Source: Yersinia vastinensis (lineage in GTDB: Bacteria > Pseudomonadota > Gammaproteobacteria > Enterobacterales > Enterobacteriaceae). Taken from it: DNA of 64,000 nucleotides. The translations under genes and the position numbers were made by a program. The DNA is taken from the NCBI RefSeq assembly GCF_902726565.1, contig NZ_CACVAF010000006.1, positions 248,001-312,000 on the forward strand. Reading direction: 5' to 3'. Shown piece by piece: positions 31,188-40,798 of this stretch. How positions within the stretch are numbered: position 1 is the first letter of the stretch; each line of letters opens with the position of its first letter. A model generated the notes under the pieces. The model was given only the letters and a program-made list of their open reading frames with translations. It did no database searches and was not told the DNA's origin.

Positions 31188-32409
31188 TCTGATTTTCCAG
31201 CAGCCGTTGCAGCAAAACACCATTGAGCATGGCGCGTTTAGCCAGAGCAAAAGCGCCAATGGCAGATTGGTGGTCAAGCTGCGAGGTGACGACGGGCAGA
31301 TTTTGGCGGAAGTTTTTCAACACTTGTGTATTGATACACCCTTGGATGGCAGGAAGCAGGATTTTGTCTGCTTCGATGATTTCACCGGCGATCACCACTT
31401 TTTGTGGGTTAAATAAGTTGATGGCAATAGAAATGGCTTTACCCAAGTAGCGGCCAACATGCTCAATCACTTCGCTCGCCAGTAAATCACCTTTGTTAGC
31501 TGCTTTGCAGATGGCGCTAATGTGGCAATCATCCAATGTCAATTTGCTGGGATAGCCCTGAGCAAGCAGATGGCGTACGCGGTTTTCAATGGCCGCATTA
31601 GATGCAACGGTCTCCAGACAACCAAAATTGCCGCAATAGCAGCGCTCGCCCAGTGGGTCAATCTGGATATGGCCGATTTCTCCGACGTTACCATTACTGC
31701 CTAAGAATATCTGACTGTTAACGATGATACCGGCACCCGTACCGCGATGCAGACGAACCAAGATGGAGTCTTCACAGTCGCGGGTTGCACCAAAATAGTG
31801 CTCGGCCAGCGCTAGGCTGCGAATATCGTGGCCGACAAAACTGGTGACATTGAAGCGGTTTTGTAGGTTTTCGACCAGTGGCCAGTTGCTTACACTGATA
31901 TGTGGCATATAGCGCACGATGCCTTTACTCGGTTCAACCAAGCCCGGAAGAATAACGGCGATGGCAATCAGCTCACGTAATTTGCGCTGATAGGCTTCGA
32001 TAAACTGACTGATAACATTAAAGAGAGCGTATTCCAGCGTCTCTTGGGTGCGTTCCGGTAGTGCATAATGCTCTTCACCGAGCGATTTCCCACTCATGTC
32101 AAACAGTGTGATGGTGGCGTCATGGCGGCCCAGACGGACAGCGATGGTATGAAATTGGCGATTTTCTGTGACGATGGAAATGGCGCGGCGGCCACCGGTA
32201 GAGGCTTGCTGATCGACTTCTTTGATCAGCCCGCGCTCTAACAGTTGACGGGTAATTTTGGTGACACTGGCGGGGGCTAGCTGGCTGAGGTCGGCAATTT
32301 GAATGCGCGAAATCGGGCCTTGCTGATCAATCAGCCGATAAACCACGGCACCATTGAGTTGTTTCACAAGATCTACATTACCAATTTGTGACAGTCCGCC
32401 AGTGCTCAT
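31180..32409 (-). CDS. nagC: N-acetylglucosamine repressor NagC
   Basis: ROK-family DNA-binding repressor of amino-sugar and chitin genes, released by GlcNAc-6-phosphate. The protein is 409 residues. A winged helix-turn-helix lies at about 30-75 (ISRIQIADLSQLAPASVTKITRQLLERG). The ROK sugar-binding domain has the zinc motif CYCGNFGCLE. The ATG at 32409 is preferred over the TTG one codon earlier. The C-terminus (LLENQNP) is three residues longer than I recall for E. coli (LLEN) and ends inside an ERIC remnant. It follows nagA by 16 bases. Confidence 0.96.
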   Translation of the reverse strand: MSTGGLSQIGNVDLVKQLNGAVVYRLIDQQGPISRIQIADLSQLAPASVTKITRQLLERGLIKEVDQQASTGGRRAISIVTENRQFHTIAVRLGRHDATITLFDMSGKSLGEEHYALPERTQETLEYALFNVISQFIEAYQRKLRELIAIAVILPGLVEPSKGIVRYMPHISVSNWPLVENLQNRFNVTSFVGHDIRSLALAEHYFGATRDCEDSILVRLHRGTGAGIIVNSQIFLGSNGNVGEIGHIQIDPLGERCYCGNFGCLETVASNAAIENRVRHLLAQGYPSKLTLDDCHISAICKAANKGDLLASEVIEHVGRYLGKAISIAINLFNPQKVVIAGEIIEADKILLPAIQGCINTQVLKNFRQNLPVVTSQLDHQSAIGAFALAKRAMLNGVLLQRLLENQNP

Positions 32410-32425
32410 CAATAAAATTACTCGC

Positions 32426-33577
32426 TTATTTTAAAACCTCGTCACCGTTAACGATGGTTTTAGTGATTTTATAATCGCGGGTAAATGCGGTTAGGTTGGC
32501 GACTTTGCCGACTTCAATACTCCCTAACTGCTTATCCACGCCAATGGCGCGTGCCGCATAAAGTGTTGCCATACGCAATGATTCATCCAGCGCGATGCCG
32601 ACATGTTCAACACTGTTTTGTACTGCTTCTATCATCGTCAGTGCTGAACCGCTTAAGGTGCCGTTCTCATCTACACATAAACCATCGCGATAGTATATTG
32701 TTTTACCAGCAAAAATAAATTGATCAATTTCTGCCCCTGCCGGCGCGGTGGCATCGGTAACAAGTACTAACTTTTCACCTTTCAGTCGTTTAGCATTACG
32801 AATATTCGCCCAATCGACATGTAGACCATCAGCAATAACACCCGTGTAGACTTCTGGTGTATCAAAAATAGCCCCAATCAAACCGGGTTCACGACCGGAA
32901 ATATATGGCATGGCATTATAAAGATGCGTTGAAAAACGGATGCCGGCAGTAAACCCTTTACGAGCTTGCTGATACGTTGCATTCGAATGACCGGCAGAGA
33001 CCAGAATACCGGCCTCCGTCAGCTGACGAATATATTTTGCATCAACAATTTCTGGTGCCAGCGTCAGTTTGGTAATCACATCAGCATTGGCGCACAGATA
33101 GTCAATCATTTCTGCGCTTGGTTTACGGATAAATGCCGGGTTGTGAGTCCCTTTCTTCAGTGGGCTGATATAAGGCCCTTCCAGATGTAAACCCAAGGCT
33201 TTATGTTGATTTTCTTTCTTTTGCAGATATGAACGCATGACGTTAACGCCGTGCTTCATAAACTCATCACTGCATGTAATCAGTGTCGGCAGGAAACTGG
33301 TGCAACCTGATTTTTCATTGGCGCGTTGCATGATGTCCAATGTCTCTTCTGAGATAGCGTCAAGAGAATCATTGAATTGCACGCCGCCGCAGCCATTAAG
33401 CTGAACATCAATAAAACCGGGGGCCAGAATGGCACCACCCAAATCGCGTATCTCAATACCAGCCGGAAGTTCATCGACAGGACAGATACGTTCGATCAAT
33501 CCATTAGCCACGATAACGGCATGATTATCCAGTACTTCGTGGCTGGTATAAATACGGCCGTGAGTTAAAGCGTACAT
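32426..33577 (-). CDS. nagA: N-acetylglucosamine-6-phosphate deacetylase NagA
   Basis: Amidohydrolase that removes acetate from GlcNAc-6-phosphate, giving glucosamine-6-phosphate for NagB. The protein is 383 residues with the metal-site blocks HLEGPYISP and SAGHSNATY and the substrate-site loop [16 protein letters not shown]-type ribosome-binding sequence precedes the ATG. It lies 19 bases after nagB, in the nagBACD operon. Confidence 0.96.
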   Translation of the reverse strand: MYALTHGRIYTSHEVLDNHAVIVANGLIERICPVDELPAGIEIRDLGGAILAPGFIDVQLNGCGGVQFNDSLDAISEETLDIMQRANEKSGCTSFLPTLITCSDEFMKHGVNVMRSYLQKKENQHKALGLHLEGPYISPLKKGTHNPAFIRKPSAEMIDYLCANADVITKLTLAPEIVDAKYIRQLTEAGILVSAGHSNATYQQARKGFTAGIRFSTHLYNAMPYISGREPGLIGAIFDTPEVYTGVIADGLHVDWANIRNAKRLKGEKLVLVTDATAPAGAEIDQFIFAGKTIYYRDGLCVDENGTLSGSALTMIEAVQNSVEHVGIALDESLRMATLYAARAIGVDKQLGSIEVGKVANLTAFTRDYKITKTIVNGDEVLK

Positions 33578-33596
33578 CTTAGCCCCCTGATAACTA

Positions 33597-34397
33597 TTAA
33601 AGATTTTTGACGTTTTCAGCTTCTAATTCGCGGAAATATTTTACCGTTTTGACCTTCAATTCCATAGTGGAAGGTTCATCACACACCATGATGGCTTTGG
33701 CATGCAGTTGCAGGCAACTGATGGTCCACATGTGGTTAATGCTACCTTCGACAGCGGCTTGCAAGGCTTGTGCTTTGCCATGACCGGTAACCAGAATCAT
33801 CACTTCTTCTGCGTCCAGCAATGTCCCCACACCGACTGTAAGTGCATATTTCGGCACGAGGTTTGCATCACCACCAAAGAAGCGAGAGTTAGCCATACGG
33901 GTTTCTTGTGTCAGCGTTTTGATGCGCGTACGAGAAGCTAAAGAAGACGCTGGTTCATTAAATGCGATATGACCATCAACGCCCACGCCACCCATGAACA
34001 GGTGAATCTTGCCGTAAGACTTAATTTTCTCTTCGTAGCGACGGCATTCTGCATCGATGTCAGGTGCATTGCCATTCAGTAGATTGATATTTTCAGCAGG
34101 AATATCAACATGATCGAAGAAATTGGTGTGCATGAACGTGTAGTAACTTTCTGGGTGTTCCTGCGGCAAGCCGACATATTCATCCATGTTGAAGGTAACA
34201 ACATGCTTGAAGCTAACGTCACCCGCTTTATGCATAGCAACTAAGTGCTTATACGCTTCCATTGGTGTGCCGCCAGTCGGCAGCCCCAATACGAATGGGC
34301 GGTCAGCTGTTGGTTTAAAGGCGTTGATACGATTAACGATATGACGTGCTGCCCATTTGCCAACTTCTGTGGTGTTTTTCAGTGGGATAAGTCTCAT
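33597..34397 (-). CDS. nagB: Glucosamine-6-phosphate deaminase NagB
   Basis: Converts glucosamine-6-phosphate to fructose-6-phosphate and ammonia, feeding glycolysis. ATG 34397 gives 266 residues, the E. coli length, and is preceded by AGAGGTG; a longer frame adds 19 unconserved residues. Key blocks are FNMDEYVG (catalytic Asp) and [11 protein letters not shown] (catalytic His). First gene of nagBACD. Confidence 0.97.
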   Translation of the reverse strand: MRLIPLKNTTEVGKWAARHIVNRINAFKPTADRPFVLGLPTGGTPMEAYKHLVAMHKAGDVSFKHVVTFNMDEYVGLPQEHPESYYTFMHTNFFDHVDIPAENINLLNGNAPDIDAECRRYEEKIKSYGKIHLFMGGVGVDGHIAFNEPASSLASRTRIKTLTQETRMANSRFFGGDANLVPKYALTVGVGTLLDAEEVMILVTGHGKAQALQAAVEGSINHMWTISCLQLHAKAIMVCDEPSTMELKVKTVKYFRELEAENVKNL

Positions 34398-34500
34398 CTT
34401 GCACCTCTTGGATTGCGAATAGTGGCTATACTCTACGCGGTTCGAATCATTCATCTAAGCGTAACTCAGATTTTGACTGATGCGCTGGTACAATGCTTTG

Positions 34501-34525
34501 TTCATTTTTCGAATGATAAAATAAG
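34501..34525. promoter_or_regulatory. Candidate NagC operator near nagB
   Basis: ATTTT (34504-34508) and AAAAT (34518-34522) flank a CG-containing core, centre about 34513. AT-rich arms around a CG core are typical of NagC/Mlc-family sites. It lies about 115 bp upstream of nagB. Confidence 0.55.
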
Positions 34526-34566
34526 TTTTGTGTCATGGCTAGTGCATTGGTGCTTTTTGACTGGTT

Positions 34567-34588
34567 TTTGGTGACATTTATCACATAT
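34567..34588. promoter_or_regulatory. Candidate CRP site between nagB and nagE
   Basis: GGTGA-N6-TCACA (GTGA 34571-34574, TCAC 34581-34584) matches the CRP consensus in 9 of 10 core positions. It would give glucose control of the divergent nag promoters. Confidence 0.7.
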
Positions 34589-34597
34589 TAGGGGGTT

Positions 34598-34622
34598 TTA
34601 ATTTGCGTTACGAAATAATTTT
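34598..34622. promoter_or_regulatory. Candidate NagC operator near nagE
   Basis: ATTTGCGTTACGAAAT (34601-34616), centre 34608.5, is an imperfect dyad. It is about 95 bp from the nagB-side site, close to the spacing known for looping NagC operators in E. coli. It closely resembles the chiP site at 39055. Confidence 0.6.
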
Positions 34623-34749
34623 TTTACACTCCGCAATGAGTAATACGTGCCGTGAATAAATAAAAGTGTGCCATGCGTTTTTCTAAAAGGTAGTGAGTCA
34701 ATTAAATAAACTACTTAAAGGGTCCGATATCGGACGAATAGGGGGAAAG

Positions 34750-36777
34750 GTGAATATTCTTAGTTACTTGCAAAAAGTAGGTCGGGCTTTGATGGTCCCA
34801 GTGGCCACACTGCCTGCTGCCGCAATACTGATGGGGGTGGGTTACTGGATAGACCCAGTAAGCTGGGGGGGTGATAATGCACTAGCGGCATTATTTATCA
34901 AATCCGGTGCTGCCATCATCGATAACATGTCCGTGCTGTTCGCCATTGGTGTGGCTTACGGTATGTCAAAAGACAAAGACGGTGCTGCTGCACTGACCGG
35001 CTTTGTGGGCTTCTTGGTGTTAACCACGTTGTGTTCTCCAGCCGCGGTCTCGATGATTCAAAAGATTCCGGTTGATCAAGTTCCAGCGGCCTTCGGCAAA
35101 ATCAACAACCAGTTCGTGGGTATCTTGGTCGGTATCATCTCAGCTGAGTTGTACAACCGCTTCAGCGGTGTTGAACTGCCAAAAGCACTTTCTTTCTTCA
35201 GTGGTCGTCGTCTGGTTCCGATTCTGACGTCTTTCCTGATGATCGTCGTGGCTTTCATCCTGATGTACGTTTGGCCACTGATTTACAACGCATTAGTGAC
35301 CTTCGGCGAATACATTAAAGATATGGGTTCTGTTGGCGCTGGCATCTATGCTTTCTTCAACCGTTTGCTGATTCCTGTTGGCCTGCATCACGCCTTGAAC
35401 TCGGTGTTCTGGTTTGACGTTGCTGGCATCAACGATATCCCTAACTTCTTGGGTGGCCAACAGTCTATCGATAGCGGTAAAGCGATCGTCGGTATTACTG
35501 GCCGTTATCAGGCAGGTTTCTTCCCGATTATGATGTTCGGTTTACCTGGTGCCGCGCTGGCGATTTATCACTGTGCACGCCCGGAAAATAAAGCAAAAGT
35601 GGCAGGTATCATGTTGGCGGGTGCATTTGCAGCCTTCTTCACCGGTATCACTGAACCACTTGAGTTCTCCTTCATGTTCGTTGCACCGGTGCTGTATTTC
35701 ATCCACGCCGTGCTGACCGGTATCTCTGTGTTCATTGCAGCCAGTATGCATTGGATTGCGGGCTTTGGTTTCAGTGCAGGTTTGGTGGATATGGTGCTGT
35801 CTTCTCGCAACCCGTTGGCTACACATTGGTACATGCTGATTCCACAAGGTCTGGTGTTCTTCGCCATTTACTACGTGGTCTTCCGTTTCACTATCCAAAA
35901 ATTCAACTTGCTGACACCGGGCCGTGAATTGGCTGTTGAAGGCAGTGAAGAAGATGGTTATGACGTCAACGTTGATAAGAATCCAGAAGTTAACGAAAGT
36001 GAAATTAATGGGTTAGCGCGTCGCTACATCGGTGCTATCGGTGGTTCAGATAACCTGACGGGTATTGATGCTTGTATCACTCGTCTGCGTTTGAATGTGA
36101 AAGATTCTGCACAGGTTAATGACAGTGTTGCCAAACGCTTAGGTGCTTCTGGTGTTATTCGTCTGAACAAACAAAGTGTGCAAATTATTGTCGGTACCCG
36201 TGCAGAACTGATTGCTTCGGCGATGCGCAATGTATTGGCAGGCGGCCCGGTTCCGGCAGCAAGCACGGCTGCACCTGCGGCCAAACCTCAGGCGGTGATT
36301 AACACAGCAAAAACAGCCTCTCTGGTCTTAGTTTCTCCCATTACCGGTGATGTTGTGGCTTTGGATCAAGTTCCTGATGAAGCATTCGCCAGCAAAGCGG
36401 TGGGTGAGGGTGTTGCTATCCGTCCGACGGATAAAATGGTGGTTTCTCCGGCAAACGGCACTATCGTAAAAATCTTCAATACTAATCATGCTTTCTGTCT
36501 GGAAACTGAAACCGGCGCAGAAGTTGTGGTTCATATCGGGATTGATACGGTGAAACTGAACGGTCAGGGCTTCGCTCGTCTGGTTGAAGAGGGGACGACG
36601 GTGGTTGCTGGTCAGCCTGTTCTGGAACTGGATCTGGCTTATCTGAACGCTAATGCGCGCTCCATGATTAGCCCGGTTGTTGTCAGTAATATCGATGATT
36701 ATGCCGGCATCGACGTCTTGGCGGGGGGCACTGTGGTTGCTGGTCAAAGCCCTCTGTTCGAGGTGCGTGGCAAGTAA
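34750..36777 (+). CDS. nagE: N-acetylglucosamine-specific PTS enzyme IICBA NagE
   Basis: Inner-membrane permease that imports GlcNAc and phosphorylates it to GlcNAc-6-phosphate. The order is IIC (about 1-370, multiple helices), IIB (GIDACITRLRL, phospho-Cys) and IIA (VVVHIGIDTVKL, phospho-His). I chose GTG 34750 (675 residues, NILSYLQKVGRAL as in E. coli) because AGGGGGA lies upstream. An in-frame GTG at 34693 would add 19 residues. Divergent from nagB. Confidence 0.93.
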   Translation: MNILSYLQKVGRALMVPVATLPAAAILMGVGYWIDPVSWGGDNALAALFIKSGAAIIDNMSVLFAIGVAYGMSKDKDGAAALTGFVGFLVLTTLCSPAAVSMIQKIPVDQVPAAFGKINNQFVGILVGIISAELYNRFSGVELPKALSFFSGRRLVPILTSFLMIVVAFILMYVWPLIYNALVTFGEYIKDMGSVGAGIYAFFNRLLIPVGLHHALNSVFWFDVAGINDIPNFLGGQQSIDSGKAIVGITGRYQAGFFPIMMFGLPGAALAIYHCARPENKAKVAGIMLAGAFAAFFTGITEPLEFSFMFVAPVLYFIHAVLTGISVFIAASMHWIAGFGFSAGLVDMVLSSRNPLATHWYMLIPQGLVFFAIYYVVFRFTIQKFNLLTPGRELAVEGSEEDGYDVNVDKNPEVNESEINGLARRYIGAIGGSDNLTGIDACITRLRLNVKDSAQVNDSVAKRLGASGVIRLNKQSVQIIVGTRAELIASAMRNVLAGGPVPAASTAAPAAKPQAVINTAKTASLVLVSPITGDVVALDQVPDEAFASKAVGEGVAIRPTDKMVVSPANGTIVKIFNTNHAFCLETETGAEVVVHIGIDTVKLNGQGFARLVEEGTTVVAGQPVLELDLAYLNANARSMISPVVVSNIDDYAGIDVLAGGTVVAGQSPLFEVRGK

Positions 36778-36845
36778 TCTGTTTAAAATTCACGGGAAGT
36801 AAGGCACTGATGTCCTGAACAACCGGTCTGAGTTTTAATCGATAT

Positions 36846-36879
36846 AACGGGAAGAGAGCGATCTCTTCCCGTTTTTTTG
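36846..36879 (+). terminator. Terminator of nagE
   Basis: AACGGGAAGAGA and TCTCTTCCCGTT form a 12-bp stem with a 4-base loop, followed by a T-run. Confidence 0.92.
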
Positions 36880-36971
36880 TTTTATTTACTGTAACAAACG
36901 GTTGTTTCCGGGCCGGGCTTGTTGGATTATATGCGGTTATATTTGTTGCGTTTGCATTGAGGAATAGAACA

Positions 36972-38639
36972 ATGAGTGAGGCAGAAGCCCGCCCAAGTAA
37001 TTTTATCCGTCAGATTATTGACGAAGACTTAGCCAGCGGCAAACACACGTCGGTTCATACCCGCTTCCCGCCAGAGCCGAATGGTTATCTGCATATCGGC
37101 CACGCGAAGTCTATTTGCCTGAACTTTGGTATTGCACAAGACTATCAAGGTCAATGTAACCTGCGTTTTGACGACACTAACCCCGTGAAAGAAGACGTGG
37201 AGTTTGTCGAGTCAATTAAACACGACGTAGAGTGGCTGGGCTTCACCTGGAGCGGTGATATACGTTACTCCTCAGACTATTTTGATCAACTGTACCAGTA
37301 CGCGGTAGAGCTTATTAACAAGGGCTTGGCCTATGTGGATGAGTTAAGCGCTGAACAGATGCGCGAATACCGTGGCACATTGACGTCACCGGGTAAAAAC
37401 AGTCCATACCGTGATCGCAGTGTGGAAGAGAATCTGGCGCTGTTTGAAAAAATGCGTGCGGGTGGTTTTGCTGAAGGCACTGCGTGTCTGCGTGCCAAAA
37501 TCGACATGGCGTCGCCGTTTATCGTCATGCGTGACCCGGTGTTGTATCGCATTAAATTTGCCGAGCATCATCAGTCTGGTAACAAGTGGTGCATCTACCC
37601 GATGTATGACTTTACCCACTGCATTTCCGATGCGATCGAAGGGATCACCCACTCGCTTTGTACTCTGGAGTTTCAGGATAACCGTCGCTTGTATGATTGG
37701 GTGCTGGATAATATCTCTATTGAATGTCACCCACGTCAGTATGAGTTTTCACGCCTGAATCTTGAATACACCATCATGTCTAAGCGCAAGCTGAACCAAT
37801 TGGTGACCGAGAAGGTTGTGGAAGGCTGGGATGACCCGCGTATGCCAACCATTTCAGGCTTACGCCGTCGTGGTTATACTGCGGCTTCCATTCGTGAATT
37901 CTGTCGTCGTATTGGTGTAACCAAACAAGATAACAACGTTGAGATGATGTCACTGGAATCTTGTATTCGTGATGATCTGAACGAAAATGCACCACGCGCT
38001 ATGGCCGTTCTCGACCCAATCAAAGTGGTTATCGAAAACCGTGCGGCTGGGGAAGAGTGGCTGACCATGCCAAATCACCCAAATAATCCGGACATGGGTA
38101 CCCGTCAAGTCCCATTCGATAGTGAAATTTATATCGATCGTGCTGACTTCCGCGAAGAAGCTAATAAGCAATACAAGCGTTTAGTGCTGGGCAAAGAAGT
38201 GCGCCTGCGTAATGCATATGTTCTCAAAGCTGAGCGTGTTGAGAAAGATGCAGAAGGCAATGTCACTACGCTTTATTGCAGCTATGACCCAGAAACCTTG
38301 AATAAAGATCCCGCCGATGGACGTAAAGTTAAAGGCGTTATCCATTGGGTTTCTGTTAATCACGCATTGCCTGCGGAAATTCGTTTGTATGACCGTTTGT
38401 TTAGCGTACCAAACCCCGCAGCAGCGGATGACTTCCTATCGACCATCAACCCTGAGTCGTTGGTTATCCGCCATGGCTTTGTTGAACCAAGCTTGGCTGA
38501 TGCCGTGCCAGAAAAAACCTATCAGTTTGAACGTGAAGGCTATTTCTGTGCTGATAGCCGTTATTCGCGTCCAGAGGCTTTGGTGTTTAACCGCACTGTA
38601 GGCCTGCGTGATACTTGGGCGCTCAAAGCAGCTAATTAA
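36972..38639 (+). CDS. glnS: Glutaminyl-tRNA synthetase
   Basis: Class I synthetase that charges tRNA-Gln, three genes of which lie in this window. ATG 36972 (GAGGAA upstream) gives 555 residues, one more than E. coli. HIGH motif in [14 protein letters not shown] substrate motif, and KMSKS variant MSKRKL. The C-terminal half forms the anticodon-binding beta-barrels. Confidence 0.97.
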   Translation: MSEAEARPSNFIRQIIDEDLASGKHTSVHTRFPPEPNGYLHIGHAKSICLNFGIAQDYQGQCNLRFDDTNPVKEDVEFVESIKHDVEWLGFTWSGDIRYSSDYFDQLYQYAVELINKGLAYVDELSAEQMREYRGTLTSPGKNSPYRDRSVEENLALFEKMRAGGFAEGTACLRAKIDMASPFIVMRDPVLYRIKFAEHHQSGNKWCIYPMYDFTHCISDAIEGITHSLCTLEFQDNRRLYDWVLDNISIECHPRQYEFSRLNLEYTIMSKRKLNQLVTEKVVEGWDDPRMPTISGLRRRGYTAASIREFCRRIGVTKQDNNVEMMSLESCIRDDLNENAPRAMAVLDPIKVVIENRAAGEEWLTMPNHPNNPDMGTRQVPFDSEIYIDRADFREEANKQYKRLVLGKEVRLRNAYVLKAERVEKDAEGNVTTLYCSYDPETLNKDPADGRKVKGVIHWVSVNHALPAEIRLYDRLFSVPNPAAADDFLSTINPESLVIRHGFVEPSLADAVPEKTYQFEREGYFCADSRYSRPEALVFNRTVGLRDTWALKAAN

Positions 38640-38652
38640 TTTTTAGCTTCCA

Positions 38653-38683
38653 GAAAAGGCGTGGCTGAAGCTGCGCCTTTTTT
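38653..38683 (+). terminator. Terminator of glnS
   Basis: AAAAGGCG ... CGCCTTTTTT with inner pairing (GGC/GCT) and a T-run, 14 bases after the stop. Confidence 0.85.
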
Positions 38684-39054
38684 ATGGAATTAATGAAATA
38701 GTTTCTTTTACTAAACACCGATGGTTACCCCTCTTTTTATCCTCTCGTTTCGCTTTACCCCTTGGTCAATCTCGAAAGATTGTTTTCCGTTCTCTCTTGA
38801 GAGCACCTGCCTGTAAGTCTTTCTTAAATATTCGCTTTACGAATTAACTGAATAAATATCGCTATTTTTTCCACAAAAAGACATGTTTTATTCAGTTTGC
38901 TGAAACCATTCAAGATGTCAATGAGAGACTATTTTCACTTGATGAGTTGCCCTTATGCATTGTTTTTAAAGCTTTTGTGACCTCTGTAATATTTTTTCAT
39001 AGTTATGTGCTCGTTGTCATACTTTGAATAATTAGCTTCTTTTTTGATTGATAA

Positions 39055-39067
39055 TTCGCGTCGCGAA
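39055..39067. promoter_or_regulatory. Candidate NagC operator of chiP
   Basis: TTCGCGTCGCGAA is a perfect odd palindrome with AT-rich flanks, similar to the nagE-side operator (TTTGCGTTACGAA). E. coli chiP is NagC-repressed. Confidence 0.6.
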
Positions 39068-39123
39068 AAATAGTCTGTACTCCAGCAGCAATCTTCAAAG
39101 AGTTTGTTTTCCGAAAGAGCAAT

Positions 39124-39150
39124 TGCTGGTGGGGGCTTTCCTCCCCAGCA
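39124..39150 (+). promoter_or_regulatory. Leader hairpin upstream of chiP
   Basis: TGCTGG-TG-GGGG and CCCC-AGCA pair with one bulge and are followed by AAATTTTACC. It could be an attenuator or a stabilising leader structure; the T-run is too weak to call a terminator. Confidence 0.45.
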
Positions 39151-39229
39151 AAATTTTACCCACTTAGGGTTTTTTTGAGGCAAAGCTTGCGGGCAGTGGT
39201 GAACACAGGCAATGCACTTTAAATGTGAT

Positions 39230-39244
39230 GTCAAAGAGGAATTT
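39230..39244 (+). promoter_or_regulatory. ChiX small-RNA target overlapping the chiP ribosome-binding site
   Basis: GTCAAAGAGGAATTT includes the AGAGGA ribosome-binding sequence. It is complementary to the AAAUUCCUCUUUGAC seed of the enterobacterial ChiX (MicM) small RNA, as recalled. Base pairing would block chiP translation. Confidence 0.75.
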
Positions 39245-39250
39245 TTTTAT

Positions 39251-40654
39251 ATGGTTATGCACGGTGCTAAACGTAAAACGTTAGCGCTCGCAGTCGCGGG
39301 CGCACTGTTAGGAACTGGCTTTATGGTAGCTCCAGAGGCCAAAGCTGAAGGTTTTATTGATGATTCGTCACTGACCGGCGGTATTTACTATTGGCAGCGT
39401 CAACGTGACCGTAAAGACTTAACTCCAGGTAGTGCTGAATACGGTAAGTATGTCGCTAACCTGCATCACTCCACCTTTAACGCCAATCTGGATTTCTCCT
39501 CCGGCTATGCCGCAGATATGTTCGGTATCGACTTAGCGGCTTTTGGCGCAGTTGAGATGACCAACAGTGGCCCGGCAGCGCCAAATGAAATTGGCTTCAG
39601 TGATGCTAAAACCCGTTGGGATGAAAAATGGACTGGCGATAAGAGTGGCGTCAGTGTTTACAAAGCGGCAGCCAAATTCAAATTGGGTGATTTCTGGGCT
39701 CGAGGTGGTTATATCCAACCCACCGGACAGACTTTGTTAGCCCCACATTGGAGCTTCATGCCGGGGACATATCGTGGTGCTGAAGGTGGTGCAAAATTTG
39801 ATTTCGATACCGCCGGTGCTCTGTCCATGTCTTACATGTGGACTGATGAATATAAAGCACCGTGGTATCAGAATATGTACAACTTCCGTCAGGCCGACGG
39901 TAAAACCGGTGTGAGCTACCTGCATTCATTCGGTGCCAAATACGACTTTAAAAATAAGTTGGTATTGGAAGCTGCTTTCGGTCAAGCCAAAGACTATATG
40001 GATCAGTACTTTGCTAAGGCATCTTATGCCTTCCCGGTTGCGGGTAATGAGCTGCGTACTTCCTACCAGTTCTACGGTGCAAAAGACAAAGTTGACGGCG
40101 GTTTCAAAGATGTTAATGACGTTTATGATGGGCTGGCTTGGTTACAAGCACTGACATTGGGCTACACCACCGGCCCATTTGATTGGCGTTTAGAGGGGAC
40201 TTGGGCCAAGGCTGATGGCAACCAAGGTTACTTCCTGCAACGTATGACTCCTGGTTACGCGACCTCAAATGGCCGCTTGGATGTTTGGTGGGATTCGCGC
40301 TCTGACTTCAACGCCAACGGCGAAAAAGCGTTGTTCGGTGGCGTGATGTATGACCTGAAAAACTGGAATATGGCTGGCTGGTCTGTCGGAACTTCCTATG
40401 CATATGGTTGGGATGCGAAACCAAGTACCAACCCAATTTATGACCAGAATGTACGTCTGAAAGAGTCTGCATGGAACTTTGACATTCTTTATACACTGCA
40501 AGAAGGCCGGGCGAAGGGCACCTTATTCAAACTGCATTACACCCTGTATGACAACCATACCAATATTCCAAGCTATGGCGGTGGTTTCGGCAATATATTC
40601 CAGGATGAAAAAGACGTTAAGTTCATTGTTATTGCACCATTTACTATTTTCTAA
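39251..40654 (+). CDS. chiP: Chitoporin ChiP
   Basis: Outer-membrane porin for chito-oligosaccharides, OprD family. With ATG 39251 it is 467 residues (E. coli 468). A signal peptide ends at APEAKA-EGF, followed by [18 protein letters not shown], nearly as in E. coli. The C-terminus is FTIF, the terminal-Phe signal of outer-membrane barrels. A second ATG (39257) is too far from the ribosome-binding sequence. The next gene is a chitobiase, not chiQ. Confidence 0.96.
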   Translation: MVMHGAKRKTLALAVAGALLGTGFMVAPEAKAEGFIDDSSLTGGIYYWQRQRDRKDLTPGSAEYGKYVANLHHSTFNANLDFSSGYAADMFGIDLAAFGAVEMTNSGPAAPNEIGFSDAKTRWDEKWTGDKSGVSVYKAAAKFKLGDFWARGGYIQPTGQTLLAPHWSFMPGTYRGAEGGAKFDFDTAGALSMSYMWTDEYKAPWYQNMYNFRQADGKTGVSYLHSFGAKYDFKNKLVLEAAFGQAKDYMDQYFAKASYAFPVAGNELRTSYQFYGAKDKVDGGFKDVNDVYDGLAWLQALTLGYTTGPFDWRLEGTWAKADGNQGYFLQRMTPGYATSNGRLDVWWDSRSDFNANGEKALFGGVMYDLKNWNMAGWSVGTSYAYGWDAKPSTNPIYDQNVRLKESAWNFDILYTLQEGRAKGTLFKLHYTLYDNHTNIPSYGGGFGNIFQDEKDVKFIVIAPFTIF

Positions 40655-40666
40655 TTTTTTGAGTGC

Positions 40667-40692
40667 CATCCCCGGCGATACTGCCGGGGATG
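40667..40692 (+). other. Intercistronic hairpin between chiP and the chitobiase gene
   Basis: CATCCCCGGC and GCCGGGGATG form a 10-bp perfect stem. TAAAAATC follows rather than Ts, so it is better read as an mRNA-protecting structure than a terminator. The two genes may be co-transcribed. Confidence 0.6.
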
Positions 40693-40798
40693 TAAAAATC
40701 AATACGCAATAGCAATTGAAACTAACAATAATTCTGCCAGCAACAATACTTCAAGTCACAATGCTGGCAGTAATTATTAATTACGGATGAGGTTAGTG

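Larger units (their letters stand above)
38684..39250 (+). other. chiP upstream and leader region
   Basis: This ~570-bp AT-rich non-coding region holds the chiP control elements: a NagC-type palindrome at 39055-39067, a strong hairpin at 39124-39150 and the ChiX-complementary sequence at 39230-39244. A weak CRP half-site (TGTGA) lies near 38976. I see no believable gene; the minus-strand frame at 38953-39234 looks spurious. Confidence 0.6.

Noticed and set aside
34693-34749. Upstream GTG start extending NagE by 19 residues
   Set aside because: The extension is not in E. coli NagE and the internal GTG has a better-spaced AGGGGGA sequence; kept only as an alternative.
38953-39234. 93-codon minus-strand frame upstream of chiP
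   Set aside because: No ribosome-binding sequence or family resemblance. It covers the chiP operator, hairpin and ChiX site, so the region is better read as regulatory.
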